Assembly: GCA_021234155.1 (NCBI GenBank)
Contig: JAJEKV010000002.1
Span: 34,762,128-34,826,127, forward strand
DNA length: 64,000 nucleotides
Origin: Isoetes taiwanensis
Taxonomy: Eukaryota > Streptophyta > Lycopodiopsida > Isoetales > Isoetaceae
Direction: 5' to 3'
The notes under the pieces are model-generated. The model ran no database searches, had not been told where the DNA came from, and saw only the letters and a list, made by a program, of their open reading frames with translations. Of this stretch, positions 37,476 through 49,800 are shown one piece after another. The translations under genes and the position numbers were made by a program. Position 1 is the first letter of the stretch, and each line of letters opens with the position of its first letter.

Positions 37476-39080
37476 TCCATCATTCTTCAGGCCATACGCC
37501 TCTTCCTTCACAACCATCATCTCCCCCGGGTGGGCAAGGATATCCACAAGTCTCTTTTGCGCCTACCCAGGATTATCCCTTCCCTACATTTCCCACTGCC
37601 CTTCCTGTTTACAACCTTACAGATCTCAAAACCAATGCTCCAGCAACTTCAGTTCCTCAACCGTAGTCACCCCTTCATCAGGGTCCTTCAGGCACCATGC
37701 CACATCCAACTCAACCGCAATTTCCTCACTATCTTTGTTCTGTCCCAGCCAAAGCACTTTCACATCTACCTTTCAGACTCTGAAACTGACTTATCCCACC
37801 TTTGGCAACACGAAAGGCAAACCCTTAGAGCAAAGTGCTCAGGCCCACATGGAAGAATTTGAGGCTCTAGCTGTCCTAAATGGTCATGCGCAACCTCAAC
37901 TGAAATTCCACATCTTTTTCCACCACCTGCGTGGCTCTCCTCATCAATGGCTCATGTCCAACAAAAGCCATTGGAAACAAGATCGGTCGAAATGCGAATC
38001 GCTTTTACTCGTCTCATTATGGGACCACGGATGATGATCAACTTCATCTCAAGCAACTCAATGAACTTCAACAAGAGACCACTTGAGTGCCGCCTTGATT
38101 TTAAGGGATCGCCTTCACATTCTAAGTAAGCTCAAACAGGCGACATTTTGTCTCCGGTTTCTCCAAGGACTTCCTCCGGCTATTCGACTCATGACTGAAT
38201 ACTGCGTCCCAAGACTTTGGAGCAGGCCATCGACCTTTGTCAATCACTCCGCCAATGTTTCCTCCCGAGGCGTGGCTCTTCAAGAGCTCCTTCTTCATTC
38301 CACCTGTCATGGTTCCACAGACCGCTTTCACCTCAACACGCTAATCCACGGCAGTAGCGGTCGATCTGGTGCCATATTTGCAAATACCAAGGCCATTTGG
38401 CAAATGAGTGCAACTCCACCAATGGCCCGCCTCATTGCAAGCGATGCAACATGTGCAATCATGCCCGCGGAAGAGTGCACTTTCGCACTCATCCCACCCC
38501 GTTCGCAACAAAATGGTTTATCAAGTGCAAACCACACCTCGGCAACAATCGCACTATCGCGCCACCACTTCAGGTGCAACCCACTCAACTCTATCGACGC
38601 AGGGCAACAACGGGATCCAACCCACGTACTCCTTTTTGATCCTTCTAAAGCTCGGTGTTATCACCGGCTCAAGAATGGGGTCATACCACCGGCATGTCCT
38701 CAACTTCCACAAGTTCGATACGGCTTCCCCGGCACAAATCAGACCACATTGGTCCGCCTCACGGCTTACCAACTCGGATTGCTAATGGCAAACAAGGCCC
38801 GAGACCAGTTCTTAGAAGCCACCAAGAGCGCCTCGGCAATCACGCTTATCAACCAGCTCCAGCAAATCAACCTCAAATTGGATCAACAAGCACAGGGAGG
38901 AAATTTTTCGTGCACTTAATCCTTCAGTCCGGCCGTCAAATTGGGTTGGTTTAGTTTCACGCCGCACCAAGGCATCACGTCCCTTGACCATTATTCAATG
39001 GCACGCAACTCCGCCTTTGTACGACACCATTCCTCATGAGGGATGAAAAAAGGTTCACTTTGCACCTGACTTGAGAAGCT
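37476..39080 (+). pseudogene. Gag of E
   Basis: A Pro/Gln-rich N-terminal segment is followed by a capsid-type stretch, MEEFEALAVLNGHAQPQLKF then HLRGSPHQWLM (ORF 37735-38034). A Cys/His-rich CKRCNMCNH near 38440 may be a zinc knuckle. The frame changes at least three times. Gag would package the RNA in virus-like particles. Confidence 0.7.
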
Positions 39081-39277
39081 CATGCCACATGTCATGCCAA
39101 AAGTTCGCCAAAGCATTTTGAACCTCATGCAAGGCTGGCTTGAAGGCCGCACATTGGCAAATGTTCATGCCACCACCAGAGCTCAACAAAGACAAGATAC
39201 ACCTTCCACATCTCAACCTCCACGCTCTCGGGCGTATCCCAATATTGCTGCAGGGTTGACTTACTCAAAGAAGTTCT

Positions 39278-39604
39278 TTGCTTCACTACCACGCACTCCA
39301 AAGACCGGAAACCAGCGGATCCTTTTTCTCATGTGCCTTTAGAACTCCAAGAGGAGCTAGCCAAGATCAAAATTCCTTTAAGCTTGGCAACCATTTTGAA
39401 ACTATGTCCTGCTCTCAAGGACCGTTACCACTCCCAACCTGTTTTAGTTGGGGTCGTGGCCACTCTACACCCACGGTCCATGCCACGGTGGGTAATCGCC
39501 AAGTCAACCATGTTCAAATAGATGGAGGTAGCGCGATCAATCTCATCACGGATAAACTCCGCAAAACAAATGGGCATCACACAACTCTTTCGTGCCCCAT
39601 ATGA
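39278..39604 (+). pseudogene. Aspartic protease of E
   Basis: ORF of 108 codons with VQIDGGSAINLI at about 39508-39545. This is the form the retropepsin active site takes in this group (Asp-Gly-Gly-Ser instead of Asp-Thr/Ser-Gly). The continuation lies in frame 39522-40040. It would cleave the Gag-Pol precursor. Confidence 0.7.
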
Positions 39605-40379
39605 CATCAAGTTGGCTAATGGCCATATCCACGCGACCTCAAAAGCGTCACACCTCTTCTTCACATCAACATCGGTGATCTCCGCTTCCCCATGGAATTT
39701 GGAGTTTGGAAAGTCAGGCGAAGATCCGGTGACTATGAAATGTTGGTCGGCGACCTTTTCTCCCCGCCGGCCAAGAGTATCCATTCTTGGGCCACGGACC
39801 CGGTTAGTCATCACCGATGGTCATCTCAATGCCACCATGGACTTGCAAGCGGGCGGGGATCATTTCATTGAACATCGCGGAACCCTCTCTCTCGGAACCG
39901 CAGTTAAGAAGAAGCTCGAGAATATTTATCAAGTTCGGGCTCCACCCGCGAGTCTGCCTCTGTCATCCTACCCCAATATCTTTGATCCTTGGGGAGAAAT
40001 GACTCTTGATCGGGACCGGTACGTGGGCTGCTTTGCTTGACCCTTACCCTCGCTCCTTGCAATCGAATCCAACGTGTTGATCACTTTTCGATCTTTGAAC
40101 CTCATGCAACTCTGTTGATGTATCTTACCGTCATGAAGCAACCTCTGGCCGATGAAACTCGGCAACCCCTCTTTTCACCACGCAAAGTGCCACGCATCCG
40201 GTTATGCTCCAACCTCCGCACACATTGTCCAGGATACCGAGGTAATACCCCATATTCGGACTCCGTCGAGATCGTGGACGTGGGCAACAATCAACCACCG
40301 CATTCTTTGCGCAAATCTTCCTCCCCTTATCGTAAGCAGGGGCCAAGTCAAAGCGTTCAAAAATTCAAACACATTTTAA

Positions 40380-41281
40380 GCACGAAGTTGCTGAGAGATC
40401 TTGAGGAATCAACAAAAGCTTGGGAGAACTCACCATTCCTACCAAATCTGATGCACGCCCAGTTTAGCAACGACAGTACCGGCTCAACCCTAATTACCGT
40501 GATCGCGTCAAGGCGGAAATTGACAAACTCCTTGCTGCAGGTTTGATCTATGAGGTCAAACATTCTGAATGGGTGAGCCCCATCGTCATTGCCCTCAAAC
40601 ACAATGGTAAGATCCGCGTCTGTGTGGACTACCGGAAACTCAATCAGGCCACGGAGCGTGATCATTTTCCACTTCCCTTCACGGCACCGGTGTTTCGGAA
40701 GAGGTGGCGGGACATGAGATGTACTCCTTCATGGATGGTTTTTAAGCTACAATCAGATCTCAATCAAAGAATCTGATCAACTCAAGACTACTTTCACCAC
40801 CCCGTGGGGCACTTTTGCCTACAAGGTGGTTCCTTTTGGATTATCAAACTCTCCATCAACGTTTCAACGCATCATGCTCTCAGTTTTTCATGATTTCATG
40901 AAGGAAAATCCCTTCTTGCAAATTTTTCAAGATGACTTCTCTGCCCTCTGATTCCATGGTGACCATTTGGATAAATTGGAACTCGTCTTCCGAAATGTGA
41001 TGAGTCCCAAGATTAGTCTCAATCCCGAGAAATGCACCTTTAAGGCCACCTACGGTGTTACGTTAGGCCATGTTGTCGACCGGCGGTATCACCACGAGAT
41101 CCCGCCAAAATCGATTTATTGTGCTCAAGGCTCAAGCACCAAATACCAATATCAAGGAGACACGTTCTTTCTGGGTAAGGTCAATTATTACTCCACCTTC
41201 ATACCTGGACTAGCAGCCATTGCGGATCCCATTCATAAACTCACGGGTGACGAATCCACCTGGGCTTGGAATTCCCGGTAG
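40380..41281 (+). pseudogene. Reverse transcriptase of E
   Basis: VSPIVIALKHNGKIRVCVDY (about 40575) is the RT fingers block. Downstream come SFMDGFSGYNQ, PFGLSNSPSTFQRIM and the catalytic block FQDDFSAL, ending in LNPEKCTFKATYGVTLGH. The blocks are complete and in order but split across three frames, with a stop after FSAL. Confidence 0.85.
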
Positions 41282-41812
41282 GATCTTTTGCTTCCAACAG
41301 TGAAGCTTTTGCTTTACTCGAGCACCGTTCTTGTTCCTCCTCAATGGGACAAGCCCTTTCATGTTCATGTAGATGTCTCGGCGTTTGCTATTGGGAGCTG
41401 TTCTTTCTCAAGAATATGATGCGCTTAATCGACAAACCAAATCGCCACGCGCCAGAAAACTCAATTACTGAAAAGCAACTATTCTGCCACAGAGCGTGAA
41501 GCTTTGGGTCTCATTTTCTGTGTCCAACGCTTCCGTCACTACCTTTTGGGCAGTCAAATCAAGTTCTTTGTGGACCACCAAGCACTCCTTTATTTGATCA
41601 ACAAGTCCACGCCCACGGGCCGCATTGCTTCGTTGGGTCCTTCTTCTCAAGAATTTGCTCCTTTTGAAATTGTTCATAAGGCCGGCAAATCTCATGTCGT
41701 CCCGGATTATCTTTCACGCATCCACACGCGAGATGATCCTCAACCGAGTCTCGTGACGCTTTCCCGATGCTCAGCTCTTTTTAGTCACGGCAACACCACA
41801 TTGGTTCCATGA
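41282..41812 (+). pseudogene. RNase H of E
   Basis: NSYSATEREALGLIF in one frame joins FCVQRFRHYLLGSQIKFFVD and HQALLYLINKS in ORF 41504-41812, ending VVPDYLSRI. It degrades the RNA of the RNA-DNA hybrid during reverse transcription. Confidence 0.85.
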
Positions 41813-41899
41813 TTTTCAGCAGTACCTCCTCACTGGTGCTCTTCCACTAGAAGACGAGACGCTTTCTCCTGCCAAGCGACAATCCCGTCGCCATCAATT

Positions 41900-43080
41900 T
41901 CTCCGCGAGGTCCGTGACTACACCATGGTTGCGGGACATCTCTACAAAAGGGTAAGGACACCATCCTTCGACACCGTGTTCTACCTCATGAAGTTCCGTG
42001 ATATTGTTAGAGAAGCTCATCAAGGGCTAGGTGGTGGTCATTTTCATGGTGACACCACGGCGCGCCAAAATCCTTCTAGCCGGGTATTATTGGCCCACGC
42101 TCTTCAAAGATGCTCACGCTTCACGCCAAGACGCGTGTGGCGCTTGCCCGGTGGGGCGCCCACGCCCGTGGCGCTCTTCCCTTGACGCCGGCGCCACGCC
42201 ACTTCCTTCGGCAAATGGGGAATGGACTTTGTGGGACCTATAGATCCTCCCCGCTGCGGCACACCCGCGTCTGCTACATTCTCGTTCTCACCGACTATGC
42301 TACCAAATGGGCGAAGCTTGTGCACTTCCGGATAACACCGCGGCAAGCCGCCTAGGGTCCTCTATCAACAAATTATCACGCGATTCGGCTGCCCCGCGGA
42401 GCTGGTCGGTGATCGTGGTGTCCATTTCATCAATCATACTATCAAGGAGCCGACGGATTATCTCCCGATACATCATCACAAGAGCACACCTTACTATCCT
42501 CAAGGTAATGGTTTGGCGTAAAGCACCAACAAAACTCTGTCACCATTCTCAAGAAAATTTGTGACGCTTCCCGCATGTTGGCGGACAAAACTTCCCCTAT
42601 CGTTCTTTGGGCCTACAATACTTGTTTCAAGATTGCTACCGGTCACACTTTTTAAATTGGTTTATGGTCGAGAAGCTCTCATGCCGTTTGAATACATCCT
42701 TCCAACACCCTGTTTTCAACCGGGCTCTTTGCTCATAATCCACCCGCCGACTCAAAGAAAGGGTCTATCAATTAGAACAGTTGGATGAACTTCGACGGGA
42801 TGCTTATATTCGTGTTCTTCATGGACAACGATTTGCAAAAATCTTTACATGACAAACGTCAAGAAGACAAAAACATTCAAAGAAGGCGATTTGGTTCTTC
42901 TTTATGATTCCAGTACAAAAATTTTCCTAGTAAACTCAAGTTTCGCTGGCTTGGCCCTTATCAAATTGTTCAAGTGGTTAGACCCGGTGTTTTCCAACCG
43001 GCGAGTTAGATGGCACTCCATTACCTACATTGGTTAATGGTTTTCGTCTCAAAACATTTCATCACACGTAAAGCGACAAT
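41900..43080 (+). pseudogene. Integrase of E
   Basis: The zinc-binding region (about 42030-42140) is followed by the catalytic core: CYILVLTDYATKWA at about 42270, then a VGDRG block near 42410 and HHKSTPYYPQGNG near 42470. The C-terminal region reads KEGDLVLLYDSSTK and then, in another frame, PLPTLVNGFRLKTFH. Frames shift about every 150 bases. Confidence 0.8.
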
Positions 43081-43783
43081 CAACAAACAGTCTGATTCAA
43101 AGAAGCAAACACCACGAAAGTGACTAGAAAGGCGGCATATTCTATTATAGGTGGAGATGTTTTACAAAATGTGGGCCCAGCCTAATTTTCCGCTATGGGC
43201 CTTTGCCCTATATACAAAAACGGGCTCGAGCCCTATCTACTAAGTCCTAAGAGGAAAAACCCTCTACTCCCGGGTTCGGAGAGAGGTGATGCGAGAGGAG
43301 ATGGTAGAGGTTCCGCCGGATCCCAAATGAAGGTGCGAGAACCACCTCCATCCCGTTGGTCTTCGGTCGGGATGTTCAGCCATCCCGCACACACCAACCG
43401 TCCATTCGAATGCCACGCGGTTGTGGCGGCGCCCAGGTCCGATAGCAGTTCATCTTGCGGGTAATCCACTCCACGACAGGTTCAGGGCATAGTGCAATCC
43501 TCGTTCAAACCAGCCAGAAGCAGCCCATCTTTGGCGCCATCGGATACCTTCGCTTTCCCCGGTTTGTCTTATATAGCCAACTGAGGAACTCCTTGTCGAC
43601 GTGGACCAATCAGAAATTCGCCAACGTGTTTGCAATGCAAGGCTCTTTCTAAACTGAGAATCTTTTCTCCCGCCGCAAATCTAGCCAGGGTACTCTCTGA
43701 CACATTCGTTTTCATGATATCCCACTTCGAGTTGCCTGCATTAAATGCCCTTGCTTCTTTTCATACCCGTCAACAATTAATAT

Positions 43784-45313
43784 GTGTCCTTTGGCCACCT
43801 GTCACATCCGATCCTTCTCTCACGTCTCATCCTCACCGTTCATTGCTTCTCCCTTACGTTTTTCGGGGACTTAGCCAAATTTTTGCCTCTCAATACACTC
43901 CTTGGCATCTTTCGACACCTGGCACCATCAACAGCTCGGTTTAAGCTCTCTTCATACCTCTTAAGCCTCAGGTTATGCGCCCTAAAACCTTTTAGTTCCT
44001 CTGCGCCTTTGTCCTCCGGTGCTTGGCTTTTCGTCCTCGCCTTTGAATCACTCTTAGTTTCTACCAATCGTTACCATGGCTGCACCAAGATTTTCTACAC
44101 TTCAAGCGCTTTGCTCCCAAGGATCCGGCTCTTTTTTGAGTCTCAGATCCTTCTTGACCTCCCACTTTCCGTGAAGCCCTTGTTGGCCCAAATAAAGAAG
44201 TCGCTGAGCGACAAAAGCTTTACTGAATTCTCTCAAATGGAACTTCCGCTCCCAATCGACCAAGCCCAAGGCGGTTCATCGCCAATATCGTTAACGACGC
44301 ATGGCTACACTCTTCGTGGTCGATGGCACCACCATTTCACGACTCAACATTTGATTTCTGAGGTATTTCATATTCCCTTGCACACCCCTTGTTTATCATG
44401 GTCTGCCATACAGGATCTAGATGTCACAGAGTTTGGTGCACCTCCTTATCATGCCAATGTCCATCGTCTGACCAATATCGACAAGCCTCACGAAACCTTT
44501 GTTAAATTTCTGTGGCGCAAGTTCCTTGGGTATTCTATCAAGAACACCCATATCAATAAGCCTTTCTATAACATGGTCATCACTGCTACACACTCCAACC
44601 ACCACATAGATTGGCCCCAAATGATGTTCTATCGTCTTCTCCAAGAAGTGGACCGCCTTCGGGGTGCCACTTCCATTTCTGAAGTTTCTGTGGGAGGCCA
44701 CCTTCAAGCCCTCATCCGTCATTACTTCCCTCCCACACCACAAAATTCTCATAATTCCACTCAGCGGTCCCTTCCACTGACTAACCGAGCTGGCACTTCA
44801 CGCCCTTCTTCCACTGGTCATGTCCAAAGTCCGCACACTCATGTCACTGTCTCCTCCTCCGCTACACCATCCAGTTCACACCATCTTTCCCAAACATCAC
44901 AAACCAGGCAACAGCCGGCTCCACCACCACAACACCCTCGTCAGTTGTTGTATTAGTATCAGCAGGATGCTCAAGCTGCTGCTCTCAAGTTACAAGAATC
45001 CCAAGGCGGCTCTTATGAGCGGGGTTCAACGGGTACTAGAGGCCTCCCGTCGCGGTATAAGGGACCTTCAAAGTCGCCACTTGCCCAAGTTGCAACTTTG
45101 GAGGCCAAACTTCAAGACAAGCACGAGCTCTCTTACGTGCTCATACAGGATCTCAAAAAGTGCAGGATCAAGTCAGCCAACTTGCAGATCAACAGGCTCA
45201 GCTCAATCAGAATTCAGAATTTATTGGAGCACAACAAGTCCACGGAAGCTATCCCGGGTACCAAGGGCCTTGAGATATTGCCAAGCTCAACGCCTTGTAC
45301 TCGAACTTTGTGA
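43784..45313 (+). CDS. Extra ORF downstream of integrase in E
   Basis: 390 codons to a TAG at 44954-44956. The same frame then stays open to about 45310 and encodes an alanine/leucine/glutamine-rich coiled coil (LAQVATLEAKLQDKHELSY). The middle (about residues 225-315) contains FVKFLWRKFLGYSIKNTHIN then MMFYRLLQEVDRLRGATSIS. In position and layout this resembles the plant transposon protein domain often found 3' of pol in Athila/Tat elements. It is followed by a Ser/Thr/His/Pro-rich linker. Not an obvious envelope: the N-terminus is hydrophobic, but no typical envelope features are seen. Confidence 0.6.
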
Positions 45314-47035
45314 AAATTTCAGCACTCAAGTTCAAAACCTTACAGGCGGGGCGCTCAAATTGCCTCCTTGACGGCTCAGCTTTCTACAGACCTCTCGGCT
45401 CACCTCTCTTCAAGATCAGCTTACGAGGTGCGTAAAAGAAGATTCTTGATGACACGGAGGTTGCCGTGCCGCCTCAATACTCGGGGAAATCCTCCTCCCA
45501 GTCAACACTTCTCAAACGGGTCCGTGACCAATCAACGCTTTGCTAGAAAGGACAACCGATCCGTGATCTTGAACAATGTACTGCGTGCTATTCATCACTG
45601 ATGAGGCTCAAGCAAAACTTGACGCACATACCGCCATTATTAACGGAATGCCCGTTGACTTCCCGGTTCCTTCCTGCTATCACGATTATGTGGTTGCTCG
45701 CCGCCACCTCTTCCTTTCGGCGGCGGCATGCGGCGATGGACTGTGGATATTCCCCCAAAGAATCGCAGATTTTCTTCGGTTTGGCGAACTCTCCATTGAA
45801 GACAAAGGGTTATCTTTGTGCCCTTGTGGTCTTTGATCTCATCCAGCGTGCCGATCCGGACTTTATCACCTTGAGTTGTTGTTCAGCCCATGGCTTACAT
45901 ATTTCATGATTTCTATCACGGGTGATACAGGGAACACTTCGAGATGGGCCACGCCCGACTCTTTCGGGTGACCCCACCATGCAATGGTTGCCGGGATAAC
46001 AATCCATATCTTGGCTTGATCATGCTCGGACCCACACTCTTCATCGGAGTACATGCCCGAGCTTGCCAATCATTTATCTCTCTCGGCAAAGCGGAAGCGG
46101 CTACAGCGAATAAGGAAGTATCTAGGCCATCACGAGGATCTTCCCTATGCACAAATTTATATCGCAAAGACCTCGAAGGTTATAATCAATTACGGGCTCT
46201 GTTGGATAGCAAGGCGGTCCCCACGGGATGGGATAGCCCTCCTCCTGTCAACTCTCAACTCTCTCAACTTCTCTTTGGGATCGTTGGTGTCAAGCTCTTG
46301 ATCCGGATCTTGTCGATCCAATTCAGGAGATCGCTCGGAACCCACGCGGGCATGGTTCCTTCTCCCTATGCTTCCCCAGGCGTACCTCCACGCCCCGGTT
46401 CTGACTTCGATTGGCGCCTCCCTTTTTGAACCAAGGTCATGGATGGTCATGCGGGATGGACTCCACCTCAGATCTCGACCGGATCTCGGTGGGATCCACG
46501 CTTTGTTCGCCGCTCACATTGGGAAGAAGGTGCCACTGCGGATACCACCACGAATTGGATCTATATTGCTAATGGCGTGGTTGGCAGCGGCCGGCGGATC
46601 GCGATTCATGGTCTTGACACCTTCTTGCGAGAATGCCACCACCTCACCGATCCTTGATCCATCTTCAAGCGAGGTTTTGTGCTGCTCTCAAATGCATTTT
46701 GCTCGGCTCCTTAAATGCGTCGGCGTCCATTTTTCAACTGCAATCCGAATGCGATTAATCGGTGCCGTGGCCTCAGGACCTGCCTCCTCATGGAATGTCG
46801 GTACATTTCTTGAGGCGCCCATCTTGCCCTTGAAGACATGATGCGATCTCGCTTTCTTATTGATGCAGAGATCCTGCCCTTGGCCAAAACACTCCTCCCG
46901 CTCTTCAAACACGCCAGATCTCATTGGCGATTACCATAATGGTGCGTCCTCCTCACTCCCGTGAGGATCACTTTCGAACAGATGGCTTCCCGCCCTCGAA
47001 AACCCTTCCTCCTTTTCTTCACTCGAAAGTGTCGT
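45314..47035 (+). other. 3' region of E, no recognised domain
   Basis: Coding-like composition with ORFs up to about 160 codons in changing frames (45576-45836, 45944-46429, 46368-46841). I recognise no family. It may be the decayed remainder of the extra ORF or captured sequence. Confidence 0.4.
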
Positions 47036-47048
47036 TTGGTGGGGGGAG

Positions 47049-47626
47049 TGTTAGTCCACATGCCTCACAGTACGGGACTATTCATGCATCTGACAGACCA
47101 GGTCAAGCTCAAGGATCCTCGAGTCAACCACGGGTCAGCCATCAAAAGCTCGGCCAGAAGACCAAGCGCCAGACCACCGGTCAAAGCCTATCAAGAGGCG
47201 CCCGCTCGACAAGTGGCGGCCCGTCACGCCAGCGTCGGCGTCCAGTGATTCTAGGCATTTCAAGAGGCACCGCCCACATTCCTGCGAATCAGGCCTCCTT
47301 CCAGGAGTCGGCAACCGAGATCGATCGAGTGTCTATATTGGGCCCAAGGACATTGTACTATATATATGAGTAGAGCTAGCATATGATGGCTAGATGAGTT
47401 TTGAGTCTTGTCTCATTTTCAGTTCTTCTCTCTATTGCGAGAGCTCATGTATGTTCATCATTGATATCAAGGAAGCTTATCATTTTCCTCTCATTTGTTC
47501 TGTTTTCTTCTTCTTCTTCTCTTCTTGCAAATCCCGCGTGACATAGTCCCCCGGACTCTCCTGTTAGATCCACAGGTCCTCACAGAGGGCTGTCTTCCAG
47601 GAGTTCCCGAACCCAGACCCCAAACA
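47049..47626 (+). repeat. 3' LTR of E
   Basis: TGTTAGTCCACATG...CCCCAAACA, preceded by a polypurine tract at 47036-47048. It has a TATA box at 47360-47366. Gene H reading resumes immediately afterwards. Confidence 0.9.
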
Positions 47627-48703
47627 CTGTGCCTGATGATACGTCGATGTGGTAGTTGCACCAGACACGTAGTTGCCTGTTCCTTCGATGGGAGCTGACA
47701 ACTTGCTTGAGGCACTCCATTCCTTCGTCGTGTGGCCCAGGTTGATGGCTTCTTTGACGCCAACTCCTAACACATTCTCTGTACTGGCTATGAGATAGAC
47801 TACATCACCGGACTTCCTCGTAGAGTGTCGGAAGTTGGATTGGTGGAGATAAACCAGGGGCCAGACTTGCTTGGAGCCGACAATGAGAATGCTAAGCCCC
47901 ATGAGGATGACCATCAGGATGTGCATATCCAGAATGTTCCCGCTGTCGCTCGGAATGAGGATGTACTGTCGAGCGCTCCTATCATTTGTTCGTAATGTAT
48001 TTCGACCCCTGAATGTTATGTACCAGGGCAGGTCCCTGTGATAGCTCAAATCGAAGAAAATATCGTTCTACAAGAGGCAGCTGCAGTACCTGTGATGGTT
48101 GTACCTGAAACCGTAGTACCAGATGCAGTAGTGGTTCCTGTTGTTGAGCAGCCTTTAGAGGTCACGGAATCCAGTAGACGTAAGAGGAAGACTAAGCCTA
48201 AGCAGCTGCAGAAGAAACAGGTTCTCTGTAAAGGCCCTCCTAAGCTGAATAAGAAGGGCCAGCCATTTAAGCCAAAGTATAGATGGATTCGGGAAATCCG
48301 GCACTTCCAGAACCACGTGGAGTGGGTGCTTCCGAAACTCACAATGGCTAGAATATGTAAGGAGGTGGTTCAGGAGAGATACACTAAGATGAAGAGGGAT
48401 GGTGCAAGGTACCGAAAAGCTGGTTACCGTTTTTCAATGCCAGAAGAGGTGACTCGATTCACTGCAGATGCCCTTGATGCTCACTTGACGAGGCGCGTGA
48501 GAATCACATGGTCGGTTCTTCAAGACCGTGTGAAATGTCTTTGTGCATTCCAAGAGAGTGACAATAATGAGGCAGGATATTGCCTTGACAAATTACTTCC
48601 GAGGCATGTAAAGTGTTTTATATTAATGAAACGATCTTTGTTGTATATTTTGTTTGCTTGCTAAGTATTTTGATTGTATCTATTCTCTATGTATACTTAC
48701 AAT

Positions 48704-48834
48704 GCACCATTGCCACGGTGCGAAATGGGTGTAAATTACTTTGTGAGGGGTATTTTTTTACCGTGGCCCACGGTCTGAAATACAATTCTTTGTGTGAGGC
48801 GGGGCAATTTCACTGTGGCCCGCGGGTGCGAAAA
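48704..48834. repeat. Palindrome cluster 1 (3' of H and p49)
   Basis: Three copies of a GC-rich palindrome family at 48704-48721, 48760-48776 and 48809-48834, forms of ACCGTGGCCCACGGT followed by (G)CGAAA. They lie in the 370-bp interval between the convergent ends of H and p49. Confidence 0.75.
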
Positions 48835-49034
48835 ATTGAATCATTCCATAGAAGGTGAATCACAAGATCAAAGGGAACATATTAACATGTTAGAGAATAT
48901 ATTAATATATTAGAGAACATTTAGAGAACGGCAAGTAATGGCAGTATGTCCAAGTAACCTTCCCCTAGGTTTCTAACCCCTTCCCCTTTCCCTGCGAGGG
49001 GTAACCCACGCACCGGGTTAGGGAAACCAGGAGC

Positions 49035-49561
49035 TCACGCCAGATCCCAAACTGATTCTTCCCACCATGTGGGATACCTAGTCATTAGAAAAAGTAATTC
49101 CACATGATGATACTCACGGAAGAAGAGCGGACCCAACTCCACAAAATCGTTGTACTCGTTGTAGTACGCACTAATAAGGCCATACATCTGTCCCTTACAA
49201 ATTTCATGAATGAACTCTGATATGTATTGATCCAGAGAGTGTGCTAAATAACCAAAGACGAAGAAGAGGCCTCAATCAGGCCAGCATCTCGTCCAGATAA
49301 GGAGGGGGTTCAAGAATTCCCCTCATTGCAAGCCTCCTATAACATTCAGATGGATTGATTTCCATCAGTGGCTCATGACCACAAATCAAATCGCTCCAGA
49401 ATGAAGTTGATCAACTCCATTGCAAGCTCCTTGGTGGGACTGTGGTGCAACCTCCACTCCAAGAAATGGTCAAATAGCTCATCAGTTTTAGGCCGCACAG
49501 AATGTCTGGGGCATGCTTGCAGGCCTTCTGGAGTGGCCCAGGGAGGATTCGGTCCAATCAT
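49035..49561 (-). CDS. p49: unknown protein, paralogue of p50
   Basis: Starts MIGPNPPWATPEGLQAC, then DELFDHFLEWRLHHSPTKEL and ELINFILERFDLW. One frame change leads into PLMEINPSECYRRLAMRGIL, and after a further change SLDQYIS and MYGLISAYYNEYNDFVELGP, ending at 49035. All three blocks align in order with p50, so the gene is real, even though it is now frameshifted or has small introns. No membrane segments and no known domain. It shares a purine-rich tandem repeat upstream with p50. Function unknown. Confidence 0.6.
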
Positions 49562-49800
49562 TTACAAAGAGCACGAAGATCAAGTAGCAAAGAACAAGGA
49601 GCACGAAGATCAAGTAGCAAGGAGCATCAAGATCAAGTAGCAAGAAGCAAGGATCAAGGACGATCAAGGAGCAAGAAGATCAAAAAACAAGGAAGATCAT
49701 GGAGCAAGAAAGCAAGGAACAAGATCAAGTAGCAAGATCAAGAGCAAGGTACAAGGAAGACCAAAGACCAAGAAGTGAAAGCAAGGTGAAAACATGGAAC
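49560..49800. repeat. Purine-rich tandem repeat upstream of p49
   Basis: Degenerate repeats of about 11 to 30 bp built on GATCAAGTAGCAAGGAGCA. They lie directly 5' of the p49 start on the minus strand, so they would be a CT-rich leader or promoter tract of that gene. Confidence 0.8.

Larger units (their letters stand above)
36559..47626 (+). mobile_element. LTR retrotransposon E (Ty3/Gypsy, Athila/Tat-like) in gene H
   Basis: Two LTRs of 569 and 578 bp, TGTTAG...AAACA, flank an interior with gag, protease, RT, RNase H and integrase in plus orientation. More than 3 kb of extra coding-like sequence follows integrase. Flanking 5-mers are CCGTG (36554-36558) and CTGTG (47627-47631), a target duplication with one mismatch. 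A polypurine tract TTGGTGGGGGGAG lies at 47036-47048. Pol wording (VDYRKLNQAT, FFVDHQALLYLINKS, LPTLVNGFRLK) and the extra downstream ORF suggest the Athila/Tat branch. Pol is frameshifted many times. Confidence 0.9.
36225..48664 (+). pseudogene. Gene H: histone-H3-fold protein, split by element E
   Basis: The 5' part (36225-36558) starts MAQNSGNA, then a stop, an Asn/Gln-rich stretch and a KRRRR basic patch. Another frame reads FEPRRVYLFSSGHLVGEG up to element E. After E the reading resumes (VPDDTSM). It continues, with frame changes and two in-frame TAA codons, into the 208-codon ORF ending at 48664. That C-terminal ORF has an acidic/Val-Pro-rich segment, a basic linker (RRKRKTKPKQLQKK), then REIRHFQNHVEWVLPKL and FTADALDAHLTRRVRITW. 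These align with the alphaN-alpha1 and alpha2-alpha3 parts of histone H3. Whether the stops are decay, introns or read errors is open. Confidence 0.5.

Noticed and set aside
42104-42346. Minus-strand ORFs over the integrase of E, and similar antisense ORFs across E and the LINE
   Set aside because: They are shadows of Pol on the other strand and match nothing.
43784-44956. Retroviral envelope-like gene in E
   Set aside because: Position fits, but I see no signal peptide plus transmembrane anchor pair, no cleavage site, and a Ser/His/Pro-rich tail; better described as an extra ORF of unknown role.
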